A stretch of DNA of 64,000 bases from Luteolibacter sp. Y139 (GCF_038066715.1 NZ_JBBUKT010000003.1:496001-560000); one strand, 5' to 3'. Shown: positions 23,839 through 33,191, counted from the stretch's first letter. Made by a program: numbers and translations. Notes: a model not told the origin generated them from the letters alone.

Positions 23839-26800
23839 ATGTACCGTGCCGTTAATCCTGACGAAGATCTCCTGCTGAAGCAGGTCATCACTGACCGCTT
23901 CACCATCCCAGCAACCGACCGCGCCTTCTCATGGCGCGAGGTGCTTTCCGTTGAACGGCGCAAGCCGATCACCGACATCATCGTCACCCGCGGCAACGAA
24001 GACACTCACTTCTCCCTCGAAGACGTCGCGGACGCGATCGGCGAATCCCTCGCCGACCTCCTCATCTCCCGCCAGGCCGACGAGAAGTCCATCTTCTCGG
24101 ACGTGAACCGCAAGTTCGTCTCGGACGTCGCCCACGCCGTCGCGAACTCCCTCACCAAGTCCCTCGACGAAGGCGGTCGCCTCCGCCTCTCGGAAGCCGA
24201 CCTCTACCTCCTCATCGAAAAGGCCCTCCTTGAAAACGAGGCCTACGATGTCGCGAAGTCCCTCGCCTTCCGCCGCTCCATGGAGAAGACCGGCCACGTC
24301 GACGTCCACTCCAGCCCGCACGCCCTGCCCGTCCGCCTCATCCGCCGCAGCGGCAATGTCGTCCCATGGTCCGAGACCAAGATCGAGATCGCCGTCCGCA
24401 AGGCCTTCCTCACCATCAAGGAAAACCCCGAGGCCGCCGTCGATATCGCCAAGGCCGTCACCGAGCGCATCCGCCGCGGTGACCAATCCTTCGTCCACAT
24501 CGAGGACGTTCAGGATATGGTCCAGGAGGAACTCATGCGCCAGGGCCGCTTCAAGGCCGCCGAGCACTACATCCTCTACCGCGCCCAGCGCGCCCGCCTC
24601 CGTATCGAGCAGGAGGAAAGCGCCGAGGACCCGAACCAGGAGTTCATGGTCACCGTCACCACCGACGATGGCCGCGCCTCCTTCTGGGACGGCACCGAGC
24701 TCAAGAAACGCATCGCCTACGCCTCCACCGGCCTCGACCTCTGCCTCGATGAAGCCGAGATCGAGCGCGAGCTCCGCCGCTCCGTCGGCTCGGAGATCTC
24801 CGAGAAGGACCTCAAGAACACCATCATCCTCAATGCCAAGGCCCTGATCGAGAAGGACGCCGATTTCGCGAAATTCGCCGGCCGCATCCTCCTCTCCTTC
24901 ATCTATGAGGAAGTGCTGGACTGGAGCATCTCCCGCGATGGCATCCACAAGCTCAAGCAAGCCCACAAGCTCGCCTTCAAGAGCTACCTGAAGCACGGCG
25001 TCGCCATCAAGCGCCTCAGCCCCGAGCTCCTCGATGTCTATGACCTCGACAAGCTCGCCGAAGCCTTCGACCCCACCGCCGACCTCGACTTCGACTACCT
25101 CGGCATCCAGACCCTGTATGACCGCTACCTCATCGTCGATAAGACCGGTAGCAAGCCACGCCGCCTGGAAACCCCGCAGTTCTTCTGGATGCGCGTCGCC
25201 ATGGGCCTCTTCAAGAAAGAGGAAAAGGACCGCGAGGGCTGGGCCATCCGCCTCTACAATCTCTACAAGGGCCGCCGCTTCTGCTCCTCCACCCCGACTC
25301 TCTTCAACTCGGGCACGCTCCACTCGCAGCTCTCCTCCTGCTACCTCTACAAGGTCGACGACTCCATCGAGAGCATCATGATCCGCGGCATCGCGGAGAA
25401 TGCCTTCCTCTCAAAGTGGGCCGGCGGTCTCGGTGGCTCGTGGACCTCCGTCCGCGGCACCGGTGGCTACATCCAGGGCACCAATGGCGAGTCCCAGGGC
25501 ATCATCCCCTTCCTCAAGCTCCACAATGACCAGCTCGTCGCCGTGAATCAGGGCGGCAAGCGCCGCGGCTCCGGCTGCGCGTATCTGGAAACGTGGCACA
25601 ATGACATCGAGGACTTCCTCGAGCTCCGCAAGAACACCGGCGACGAGCGCCGCCGTTGCCACGACATGAATACGGCCAACTGGATCCCGGACCTCTTCAT
25701 GAAGCGCATGGAGGACCGCGGCGTCTGGACCCTCTTCCGCTCGAATGAAGTCCCGGACCTCCACGACCTCTACGGCAAGGCCTTCGAGCAGCGCTACACC
25801 GAGTACGAGAAGATGGCGCTCGAAGGGAAGATCTGGTCCCGCCAGTTCCCCGCCATCGATCTCTGGAAGAGCATGCTGAAGATGCTCTTCGAGACCGGCC
25901 ACCCATGGATCACCTTCAAGGATCCTTGCAATGTCCGCTCCCCGCAGGACCACGTTGGCGTCATCCACTCCAGCAATCTCTGCACCGAGATCACGCTGAA
26001 TACCTCGGATGAAGAGACCGCCGTCTGCAATCTCGGCTCCGTCATCCTCGACACCCACATGACCCGGGACGGTGCCATCGACCACGAGATGCTGAAGGAG
26101 ACCGTCACCGTCGCCATCCGCGCCCTCGACAACGTCATCGATATCAACTTCTACCCGACCCAGGCCGCTCTCACCGCCAATAGCCGCCACCGCCCCATCG
26201 GCCTCGGCGTCATGGGCCTCCAGAATGCCCTCTATAAGCGGAACCTCGCCTTCGCCTCCGACGCCGCCGTCGAGTTCAATGACGAGTTCATGGAAGCCAT
26301 CGCCTACTACGCCTACAGCGCTTCCAGCGACCTCGCCGCCGAAGTCGGCACCTACTCCTCCTACAAGGGCTCCAAGTGGGACCGCGGCCTCCTCCCGCAG
26401 GACACCGTCGACCTCCTCGAGGACGAGCGTGGCCGCAAGATCGATGTCCCCCGCGGCGGCAAGATGGATTGGTCCGTCGTCCGCGAAAAGATCGCCAAGC
26501 ACGGCATGCGGAACTCGAACGTCCTCGCCATCGCCCCGACCGCGACGATCTCGAATATCGTCGGCACCACCCCCTGCATCGAGCCGAACTACAAGAACCT
26601 CTACGTGAAGAGCAATCTCAGCGGCGACTTCATCGTCCTGAATGCCGAGCTCGTGAAGGACCTCAAGAAGGCCGGCCTCTGGGGCCAGGAAATGCTCGAT
26701 CAGCTCAAGTACTTCGACGGCGAACTCGATTCCATCGACGACATCCCCGAGGCGCTCAAGCACAAGCACAAGACCGTCTTCGGCATCGGCCACGAATACA

Positions 26801-27111
26801 TCGTCGACGCCGCCGCCCGCCGCCAGAAGTGGATCGACCAGAGCCAGAGCGTGAACCTCTTCCTCGCCACCCCGGACATGAAGACCCTCTCCCACATGTA
26901 CCGCCGCGCCTGGGACAAGGGCCTCAAGACCACCTACTACCTCCGCACCCTCCAAGCCTCCAACATCGAGAAAGCCACCATCGACGTCAAAAAAGAGGTC
27001 CGCGGAGGCATGGCCGCCGCCACAGGCGGCAAAACCTACACCGCCGAAGAAAAGAACGCCTGCTCCATCGAAGCCATGATGAACGGCGGGACTTGCGAAG
27101 CCTGCCAGTAG
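23839..27111 (+). CDS. nrdA: Ribonucleoside-diphosphate reductase alpha subunit with multiple ATP-cones
   Basis: At 1090 residues this catalytic subunit is much longer than E. coli NrdA (761). The extra length is N-terminal. A divergent ATP-cone-like region at about 40-150 precedes a canonical cone at about 165-260 (RLIRRSGNVVPWSETKIEIAVRKA) and a third cone-like region at about 270-360. Catalytic residues are Cys501 (SSCYLY), the Asn713/Cys715/Glu717 set in NLCTEI, and Cys730 (AVCNLGS). The C-terminal redox pair is Cys1086/Cys1089 in GGTCEACQ. It reduces ribonucleoside diphosphates with NrdB; the cones sense ATP/dATP. The long multi-cone form matches the Chlamydia-type NrdA lineage, consistent with the class Ic-like partner upstream. 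Confidence 0.95.
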   Translation: MYRAVNPDEDLLLKQVITDRFTIPATDRAFSWREVLSVERRKPITDIIVTRGNEDTHFSLEDVADAIGESLADLLISRQADEKSIFSDVNRKFVSDVAHAVANSLTKSLDEGGRLRLSEADLYLLIEKALLENEAYDVAKSLAFRRSMEKTGHVDVHSSPHALPVRLIRRSGNVVPWSETKIEIAVRKAFLTIKENPEAAVDIAKAVTERIRRGDQSFVHIEDVQDMVQEELMRQGRFKAAEHYILYRAQRARLRIEQEESAEDPNQEFMVTVTTDDGRASFWDGTELKKRIAYASTGLDLCLDEAEIERELRRSVGSEISEKDLKNTIILNAKALIEKDADFAKFAGRILLSFIYEEVLDWSISRDGIHKLKQAHKLAFKSYLKHGVAIKRLSPELLDVYDLDKLAEAFDPTADLDFDYLGIQTLYDRYLIVDKTGSKPRRLETPQFFWMRVAMGLFKKEEKDREGWAIRLYNLYKGRRFCSSTPTLFNSGTLHSQLSSCYLYKVDDSIESIMIRGIAENAFLSKWAGGLGGSWTSVRGTGGYIQGTNGESQGIIPFLKLHNDQLVAVNQGGKRRGSGCAYLETWHNDIEDFLELRKNTGDERRRCHDMNTANWIPDLFMKRMEDRGVWTLFRSNEVPDLHDLYGKAFEQRYTEYEKMALEGKIWSRQFPAIDLWKSMLKMLFETGHPWITFKDPCNVRSPQDHVGVIHSSNLCTEITLNTSDEETAVCNLGSVILDTHMTRDGAIDHEMLKETVTVAIRALDNVIDINFYPTQAALTANSRHRPIGLGVMGLQNALYKRNLAFASDAAVEFNDEFMEAIAYYAYSASSDLAAEVGTYSSYKGSKWDRGLLPQDTVDLLEDERGRKIDVPRGGKMDWSVVREKIAKHGMRNSNVLAIAPTATISNIVGTTPCIEPNYKNLYVKSNLSGDFIVLNAELVKDLKKAGLWGQEMLDQLKYFDGELDSIDDIPEALKHKHKTVFGIGHEYIVDAAARRQKWIDQSQSVNLFLATPDMKTLSHMYRRAWDKGLKTTYYLRTLQASNIEKATIDVKKEVRGGMAAATGGKTYTAEEKNACSIEAMMNGGTCEACQ

Positions 27112-27182
27112 TCCAGGCGGTTTTGCCTTCTATCCGGATTCGATCGCGCCTCTGTTTAACCTCTCCAGTTCTCTAAATTATT

Positions 27183-28367
27183 ATGAGCGAACAGTTCAAG
27201 TTACCCACGCGCGGTTTTGTATTTTGGCCGGTCTGCACTGGCGACAGCACTACCATCGTCATCAAGCCAGGCGTGGTGATGCAACTCGACCTTCACCACT
27301 TGGCAAAGGCGGATGGGTCCGATGATCCTGCGTGGGCGGTCGTCGACGAATTGGTTAGACTCTTGCCCAAGAAAAACGGCAGACCCTATTTGTCGCTCTT
27401 TGCGCTCACCCACCCGGACAAGGACCACATCCTCGGATTCCAAGAGCTTCTGAAGCAGGTCACGATTGGCGAAATTTGGCACACACCCCGGATCATTCGC
27501 GACTGGGTGGATGACAATGACCTCTGCGACGACGCTGAAGCGTTCTATCAAGAAGTGCATCGCCGGCGAAAGGCGGTCATCGCCAATCCCACCGATGTAA
27601 AAGCGGGCGATCGTGTGCGCATTATCGGGCATGACGATATTCTGAACGAGGATAGGTATAAAGCGTTCCCAACCGAACGGACGTCGCATCCGGGTACTTC
27701 AATCACTATTGTGGACGAAGTGGACTTGGCCGACTGCTTCAACGCTTTCGTACACGCGCCCTTCAAGGTAGACGCGGAAGATACCCGCAATAACACCAGC
27801 CTCTCCCTACACGTGCGTCTCAGCGACGGCGATGGCCAGGGCGAAGCGTTATTCTTCGGGGACCGCGAGTATCCGACGCTGAAGCAGATTTTCGAGGCGA
27901 CTGAAGCGCATGAAGAATATGGTAACACCCAGTATCTCATGTGGGACGTGATGATTGCCCCTCACCACTGCTCGAAGAAGGCAATGTTCTGGCAGGAGGA
28001 CGGTGAGGATGAGGAGAAATTCAAGCACGACATCATGGACTTCTTCGAAAAATACCGGAAGGATGATGCTTATATTATCGCTAGCGCGGATGCCGATTTC
28101 ACCGACGTGGTAGGCCACAATCCTCCGCATGGGAAAGCCCGCAAGAAATACGAGGCGATCGTCGATGCCGGGCATTTCATTTGCACGCACGAACACCCCG
28201 ACGAAGACAATCCGAAACCGGTGGTATTCGAAGTGACCGCCGAAGGGCTCAGCAAACGGGGACTTGCCGCCGTAACCGGTCTCGCCTCCGTTGTATCGGC
28301 GGTTGCGAGCAGCCGCGGCACCATGGCACCTCCGACTCAGCAAGTAGGCTTCGGGCGGGTATCATGA
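27183..28367 (+). CDS. MBL-fold metallohydrolase (ComEC-like), first gene of the E1/E2/JAB operon
   Basis: The 394-residue cytoplasmic protein has the metallo-beta-lactamase fold signatures in ComEC style. Motifs are TGDSTTIVI near the N-terminus, ALTHPDKDHILGF (an HxDxDH metal site), FFGDREY for the bridging Asp, and APHHCSKK for the later His ligand. The last 45 residues (from about GLSKRGLAA) are low-complexity Ala/Gly/Ser/Pro and end QVGFGRVS, so they look like a flexible tail. Its stop codon overlaps the start of the next gene (ATGA). MBL-fold hydrolases are known neighbours of prokaryotic ubiquitin-like modules. Here it may act on a nucleotide or be a conjugation partner. The fold is firm; the substrate is unknown. 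Confidence 0.8.
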   Translation: MSEQFKLPTRGFVFWPVCTGDSTTIVIKPGVVMQLDLHHLAKADGSDDPAWAVVDELVRLLPKKNGRPYLSLFALTHPDKDHILGFQELLKQVTIGEIWHTPRIIRDWVDDNDLCDDAEAFYQEVHRRRKAVIANPTDVKAGDRVRIIGHDDILNEDRYKAFPTERTSHPGTSITIVDEVDLADCFNAFVHAPFKVDAEDTRNNTSLSLHVRLSDGDGQGEALFFGDREYPTLKQIFEATEAHEEYGNTQYLMWDVMIAPHHCSKKAMFWQEDGEDEEKFKHDIMDFFEKYRKDDAYIIASADADFTDVVGHNPPHGKARKKYEAIVDAGHFICTHEHPDEDNPKPVVFEVTAEGLSKRGLAAVTGLASVVSAVASSRGTMAPPTQQVGFGRVS

Positions 28368-30661
28368 CGGATGGGCAGCAGCGCGCTCTTTGGCAGCTCA
28401 AGCTTATCGCACAGAAGCAGCCGGGAGTTTTCGATATCGAGACGGTGCATCCGCCTGCGAACGAAGATTCGCGACTACGCGTGGTGGTGAGCCTCCGTGT
28501 TGGAAAACTGGCAACTGCTCCCAGCGGAGTACGATTGCGAGCACGGGAGGAATTCCGGCTCTACATCTCGCCGGACTTCCCGTTCACCAAGCCCGACGTT
28601 TACGTCGACCACTTGCGCTTTGCCGGGATGCCACACGTGCAATGGGCCAAGTACCTGTGCCTTTATCAAAGCTCGACCGAGTGGAACGCTTCCGATGGCA
28701 TGTTTGGACTGCTTCAGCGTTTGTGTGATTGGTTGTCGAAGGCGGCGGCGAATGAACTCGATCCCGATGGCCAACCGCTGCACCCGCCTGCGGTCTATGT
28801 GGACTATGCCAAAGGCAAGCTTGTCGTGCCTCACGCCGATACGCCGAGCTTTAGCGAAACCTGCTGGCTCGGGGTGGCAGAGCTGCGGGAGTATCCCAAT
28901 CGTTTGGAAATTGTCGGCTGGCATACGCCGAAGGCGATGCCAGCGGAGGGCAAGTTCGCGCTGGCGTTGTTGTTTAAGTCGGAGTGGCCATGGGAATATC
29001 CAGACAAAGGTGACGCACTTTTCCGCGAGTTCGAAAAACAGGGCGTGCCCTCCGATCTTCTACTGCGGCTTCTCGCGGTCTTGGCCTCCGACGGAATGCC
29101 GGACTCTCCCCTGTTCTTAATAGTCGGCACCCCAATGCGTGGGATAGCGGGGGGTGCTCGCAAGCAGCACCTAGCCGTTTGGTCTCTGAATTCAACGGTG
29201 AAGAAGGGGCTGGCGCTGACGTTGCCGAAGGTGCAAGACACTCTGGAGCAGACCTCCATACGCGCCGAGGTGCGCCAACTGGTCGATGACCACCTACGAG
29301 CCGCTGATCTGACGTGGTGCCAGATCATGGAAGCGCGGGCTGAAGTGACTGTTCGCCGCGACACCGATTCATCGCTCGCTCGCCTGCGCGGACGGGCGAT
29401 CGCGATTTGGGGCTGCGGAGCCTTAGGTGCTCCAATCGCGCTTGCGCTATGCCGCGCCGGGGTGAGCCGCTTGGTGCTAGCAGACTATGGCCAAGTTTCC
29501 CCAGGTCTTCTCGTGAGGCAGCCTTATCGAGCTGACGATGTGGGGAGCTTCAAAGTGGATGCGCTTGAAGCCCAACTGAAGTCAATCCGGTCGGATCTCG
29601 TCGTAGAGAAGCACTGCTCAAATGTGAACCGTCTGCTGGCGGCGGGTGCTGACTGGTCCTCGGGGTGCGATCTAATAGTTGACGCCACGGCCTCCGAAGT
29701 TGTGCGCAAGCGAACCGAGCAGGCTTGGAACCGAAATCGTTCCGTGCGAGTTCCTCTTGCCTCGCTGGTGGTGGACGCTACTTCCTCTCGTCTGCTAGTT
29801 ACATTCACTGGCGCTGACGCGTCGGGGGCGAGCTGGGATGTTTTTCGCAAAACGAAGATCGAGCTGTTACGTCGCGGGCGGAAGGATTTTGCCGATGCAT
29901 TTTTCCCCGAAACGTCTTCGGCGAAAATGTTTCAGCCCGAACCTGGATGCTCTGAACCCACCTTTCAAGGATCCGCGGCCGATGCCGCTGCGATGGCAGC
30001 AATTGGGCTGAATCTTATCGCCCAATGGCTGAACGAGTCGAAACCGTCGACTCAGCACTCTACATTGTTCGCCGCGCCGCGGACGGGTGGGTCGATTAAA
30101 CCGTCTCCGTTTTTCGAGTTTCTGCCGGATGTGGTAATCTCGGCTGGCCATCACGAACTGAGGGTGGCCCCCGGCGTGTTGAAGGAAATCCGCGGATGGA
30201 TTGAACAAAATCGGCGACTGCGCTCGCGCACCGTTGAGACGGGCGGTCTGCTGTGGGGTGAGTGGGATGACGCCTCGCAAGTCGTGTGGATCTCGGATGC
30301 ATCCGGCCCTCCCGAAGACAGCCAACATTCACCCGAACTCTTCGTTTGCGGGCAAGAGGGAACCACCGCCGAAAACACGGCCCGCCAAAAGCACACTCGG
30401 GGAGCAGTCCAGTATCTCGGGATGTGGCATACGCATCCAGTTTCCCGCCCGATGCCCAGTGAGATAGACTATGAAGGCATGGCACAGATCCTCTCTACCG
30501 GACCGACGTCGCCGACCAAGAACTTGCTTTTGATCTTGGGGCGGACGCTCACTCAGGACGTGCTCGGAGCTTTCGTTTTCGTTCGTGAGCTGAATCAAGG
30601 CACCCTTCAGACCTTGAGCTGCATGGGGAACCATTTTCCACTGAAGGAGCGAATCCTATGA
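28364..30661 (+). CDS. E2-E1-JAB triple-domain fusion (ubiquitin-like conjugation and deconjugation)
   Basis: The ATG at 28364, overlapping the previous stop, gives 765 residues. An E2/UBC-like domain (about 1-130) shows ISPDFPFTKPDVYV and KYLCLY with candidate active Cys99. A linker region (about 150-330) has no assigned fold. The ThiF/E1-type adenylation domain (about 335-560) carries GCGALG at 350-355, LADYGQV, DDVGSFKVDAL and GCSEPTF with candidate catalytic Cys529. The C-terminal JAB/JAMM protease domain (about 588-745) has Glu626 (ETGG), HTHP (His689, His691), Ser699 and Asp702 in correct spacing. One chain could therefore activate, attach and remove a small modifier or protein tail. 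In type II CBASS these activities are split between Cap2 and Cap3. All catalytic residues look intact. Confidence 0.87.
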   Translation: MTDGQQRALWQLKLIAQKQPGVFDIETVHPPANEDSRLRVVVSLRVGKLATAPSGVRLRAREEFRLYISPDFPFTKPDVYVDHLRFAGMPHVQWAKYLCLYQSSTEWNASDGMFGLLQRLCDWLSKAAANELDPDGQPLHPPAVYVDYAKGKLVVPHADTPSFSETCWLGVAELREYPNRLEIVGWHTPKAMPAEGKFALALLFKSEWPWEYPDKGDALFREFEKQGVPSDLLLRLLAVLASDGMPDSPLFLIVGTPMRGIAGGARKQHLAVWSLNSTVKKGLALTLPKVQDTLEQTSIRAEVRQLVDDHLRAADLTWCQIMEARAEVTVRRDTDSSLARLRGRAIAIWGCGALGAPIALALCRAGVSRLVLADYGQVSPGLLVRQPYRADDVGSFKVDALEAQLKSIRSDLVVEKHCSNVNRLLAAGADWSSGCDLIVDATASEVVRKRTEQAWNRNRSVRVPLASLVVDATSSRLLVTFTGADASGASWDVFRKTKIELLRRGRKDFADAFFPETSSAKMFQPEPGCSEPTFQGSAADAAAMAAIGLNLIAQWLNESKPSTQHSTLFAAPRTGGSIKPSPFFEFLPDVVISAGHHELRVAPGVLKEIRGWIEQNRRLRSRTVETGGLLWGEWDDASQVVWISDASGPPEDSQHSPELFVCGQEGTTAENTARQKHTRGAVQYLGMWHTHPVSRPMPSEIDYEGMAQILSTGPTSPTKNLLLILGRTLTQDVLGAFVFVRELNQGTLQTLSCMGNHFPLKERIL

Positions 30662-31764
30662 TCGGCTTGGCGCTTTCTGGCGGCGGTTCCCGCGCAATGG
30701 CCTTCCATCTCGGTTGCCTCCGCGCCCTAAACGACCTTGGTGTGCTGGAGAAGATAGGCGCTCTATCCACGATCTCTGGCGGCTCGGTCATCGGAGCCTA
30801 CTACGCTTACTCGCCCAACAAGTCATTTGCCGAGTTCGAGACCGACATTCGGGGATTTTTGCGGATCGGGTTTCACCGGAAGATTTTGCTCGAGTCGCTG
30901 AAGCCGCACAATCTGGTGCCTGGACTGGCGGCGTTTTTTCTATCGCACGCGCAGGATTGCGCGAAGCTATTTGGTCGCCGCGAACCTCCCATTAGGCGGT
31001 TCCGCTCGCGGACCGACGCGTTTGAACGGGTGTTGCACCGCGAGTTGTTTCCTTCGCTAGACTTAGGGGCACCGCGGCGAGGCGATCTTCCCATCGTAAT
31101 CGGCGCTTGCGAGTTGCGCTCCGGGACGGCTTTTCGCTTTGGGCATGAGCGCTCAGGCACTTGGCGGTTGGGCGAAATGGAAGGCAACTCGGTGGACGTT
31201 TCCTTCGCCGTGGCTGCATCGGCGGCATATCCCATTATGCTCCCTGCGTTCGACCGAACGTTTCGTTTCAATAAGGGTGGCCAAGTTCAGGCGCGGCGAG
31301 TCTCTCTTACTGACGGCGGAGTTTACGACAACCTCGGGCTACAAGTATTGGAACCGGGACGCGACCCCGGCGTAAGCCTGCACACATTTCCTTGTGAATA
31401 CATCATTGCGTGCAATGCTGGCCAAGGCCAAGAGGCCGGACATAGCGTGCCGTTGGGTTTCGTTTCGCGGGTTTCACGGGCCTTCGGCGTTGTTCATCGT
31501 CGAGTGCAAGACAACGCCATGCATCACCTCTACGGGATGCGAGAAGCAGGCCTGATTCGAGGGTTTGCAATGCCATATCTCGGGCAACAAGATTCCGCGC
31601 TGCCATGGCGGCCCACCGGGCTTGTCTCCCGCGACAAGGTAATCAATTATCCCACCGATTTCGCACCAATGTCCGAAGCTTGGATCAATTTACTTTCAGG
31701 AAGAGGTGAACAGCTTACTCGTGCATTGATTCCAATGTATCTTCCCGAGTTGATGGGGCTTTAG
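30658..31764 (+). CDS. Patatin-like phospholipase, probable effector of the operon
   Basis: The 368-residue protein overlaps the E2-E1-JAB gene by an ATGA junction. The glycine-rich oxyanion loop LSGGGSR lies at 6-12, the nucleophile elbow SGGSVIG near Ser43, and the catalytic Asp219 in TDGGVYDNLGLQ. A conserved helix ASAAYPIMLPAF precedes it. No signal peptide or membrane helix is obvious. It should hydrolyse membrane phospholipids. In CBASS such enzymes kill or arrest the infected cell when activated. Here the activating signal would come from the conjugation module or the MBL proteins, since no nucleotide cyclase is present. The lipase class is secure; the effector role is inferred from gene order. 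Confidence 0.86.
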   Translation: MIGLALSGGGSRAMAFHLGCLRALNDLGVLEKIGALSTISGGSVIGAYYAYSPNKSFAEFETDIRGFLRIGFHRKILLESLKPHNLVPGLAAFFLSHAQDCAKLFGRREPPIRRFRSRTDAFERVLHRELFPSLDLGAPRRGDLPIVIGACELRSGTAFRFGHERSGTWRLGEMEGNSVDVSFAVAASAAYPIMLPAFDRTFRFNKGGQVQARRVSLTDGGVYDNLGLQVLEPGRDPGVSLHTFPCEYIIACNAGQGQEAGHSVPLGFVSRVSRAFGVVHRRVQDNAMHHLYGMREAGLIRGFAMPYLGQQDSALPWRPTGLVSRDKVINYPTDFAPMSEAWINLLSGRGEQLTRALIPMYLPELMGL

Positions 31765-31817
31765 GTAAATTTTCACTATGTCAGACCAATGACTGATGAT
31801 ACAAAATATGATCATTC

Positions 31818-33191
31818 ATGAATATAGCAGCGTTTTCCTATCGATTTTTCCCCGTTGGCCAGGGATTATTCTCTTGCGGTTCGCTCTTTTCACCCGAGCC
31901 TCACCCCTCTCATGATTGGTTAAGACAAATTGACCGAAGGTGGCAGGGTGCATGGTCGTGGCAGGGCAACTGCCCATGGCACTGGCAAAGCGAAACATTT
32001 ATTGACAGACACTATCCTTGGAAACGGAGTTTATTCTTCAATGGTGCGCGCTTTACACCGGGCTCAGAGAAGGAGCCTTGGCCGAGAACACGACTGAACT
32101 GGGTTTACGATTGTGGAACTAGCTCATCCCAGTCGCTAGTAAATGAAGGGATTCACGATCTGCAAAGATGGTGTTTTCGCGGCAGCCCAATCGACATTCT
32201 AACCATTTCGCATTTTGACCGTGATCATATCAGTGGCATCTGTCGACTGATCGAGTCGAAAAAAGTCCGCCTTTTGTTACTGCCATACATACCGCTGGCA
32301 AAACGCATTCTCATTGCGTTCGAAGAAAAAATAACTCCAGGGGACGAATTGATGGGCTTTTTCACTAACCCCGTAGATTATCTTGCGGATCGAGGTGGCC
32401 CTGGAATTGAAGAAATTCTTTTTATTCCTCCGAGTCCGCCTAATGGTCCCGATTTTCCAGACGACGAGGCAGGAAGCTTTGAGGGCGATGGCCCTCTTCC
32501 GCTCAGATTTGAACGGCAACCTCCACCAGATTCAGAAGAGTCCGAGCAACATGGGAATCAACGGCGACCTTACCCAAAAGTGAGCCATCTTAAGGAAGGA
32601 GGAGGGGTGCGTGTTCCCGGTATTTGGGAGTTTGTACCTTACAATTATCAACTGAAACATGACCTTGAGGAAGAATTCTACAAAGAAGTCCTTTCGGAGA
32701 GATCGATACTTCTTTCTACCTGCAAAAAACATGAAAAGGAAGCCGCTTTAGGCAGACTAAAGAAGGTTTATGAAGAAAAATTTCGCAGTTCCCGGAAACG
32801 CAACGAAATTTCCATTTTCCTATATTCTGGCCCTGTTTATTCGCGTTGGAAAACGGAATTCATGCCACCCTATTTGATCAGCGATAGGGGTAGTATTCTA
32901 TACTCTGGAGACGGTTTTCTGGATTCAATCAACCGCGTAGACAGATTGACAAAATTCCTCCAGAAGAAGCGTATGGAAAAAACAGGAGTTTTCCAAGTTA
33001 TGCACCATGGATCAAAACATAATTGGTTTCCCGGCCTAGCAAGTCAGATAGCTCCCGAATTTAGTGTTTTCAGTGCCGGAGGAATCACCCATCCTCATCG
33101 TGAAGTTACTGATGATTTCAAACTGCATTGGCCGATCCATGTGCGAAAAGGAAGGTCTGCAACATTCGGGGGCTTATTGACTGCTAGGTGA
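31818..33191 (+). CDS. Second MBL-fold protein (ComEC-like), low-GC gene
   Basis: The 457-residue protein shares the key motifs of the first MBL gene: LTISHFDRDHISGI (again HxDxDH), YSGDGFLD, and MHHGSKHNWFPG. Between them lies an insert of about 150 residues rich in Pro, Glu and Asp that has no counterpart in the first. The N-terminus starts FSYRFFPVGQGLF, typical for this fold. It follows the patatin by 53 bases on the same strand, so it may belong to the operon. Its base composition is visibly more AT-rich than the three genes before it, which points to a separate origin. No ribosome binding site is clear. The fold is likely; the function is unknown. Confidence 0.7.
   Translation: MNIAAFSYRFFPVGQGLFSCGSLFSPEPHPSHDWLRQIDRRWQGAWSWQGNCPWHWQSETFIDRHYPWKRSLFFNGARFTPGSEKEPWPRTRLNWVYDCGTSSSQSLVNEGIHDLQRWCFRGSPIDILTISHFDRDHISGICRLIESKKVRLLLLPYIPLAKRILIAFEEKITPGDELMGFFTNPVDYLADRGGPGIEEILFIPPSPPNGPDFPDDEAGSFEGDGPLPLRFERQPPPDSEESEQHGNQRRPYPKVSHLKEGGGVRVPGIWEFVPYNYQLKHDLEEEFYKEVLSERSILLSTCKKHEKEAALGRLKKVYEEKFRSSRKRNEISIFLYSGPVYSRWKTEFMPPYLISDRGSILYSGDGFLDSINRVDRLTKFLQKKRMEKTGVFQVMHHGSKHNWFPGLASQIAPEFSVFSAGGITHPHREVTDDFKLHWPIHVRKGRSATFGGLLTAR

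Noticed and set aside
27183-31764. Classical CBASS (type II) reading of the ubiquitin-like operon
   Set aside because: No CD-NTase gene is present in or next to the operon, and the first gene is an MBL-fold hydrolase.
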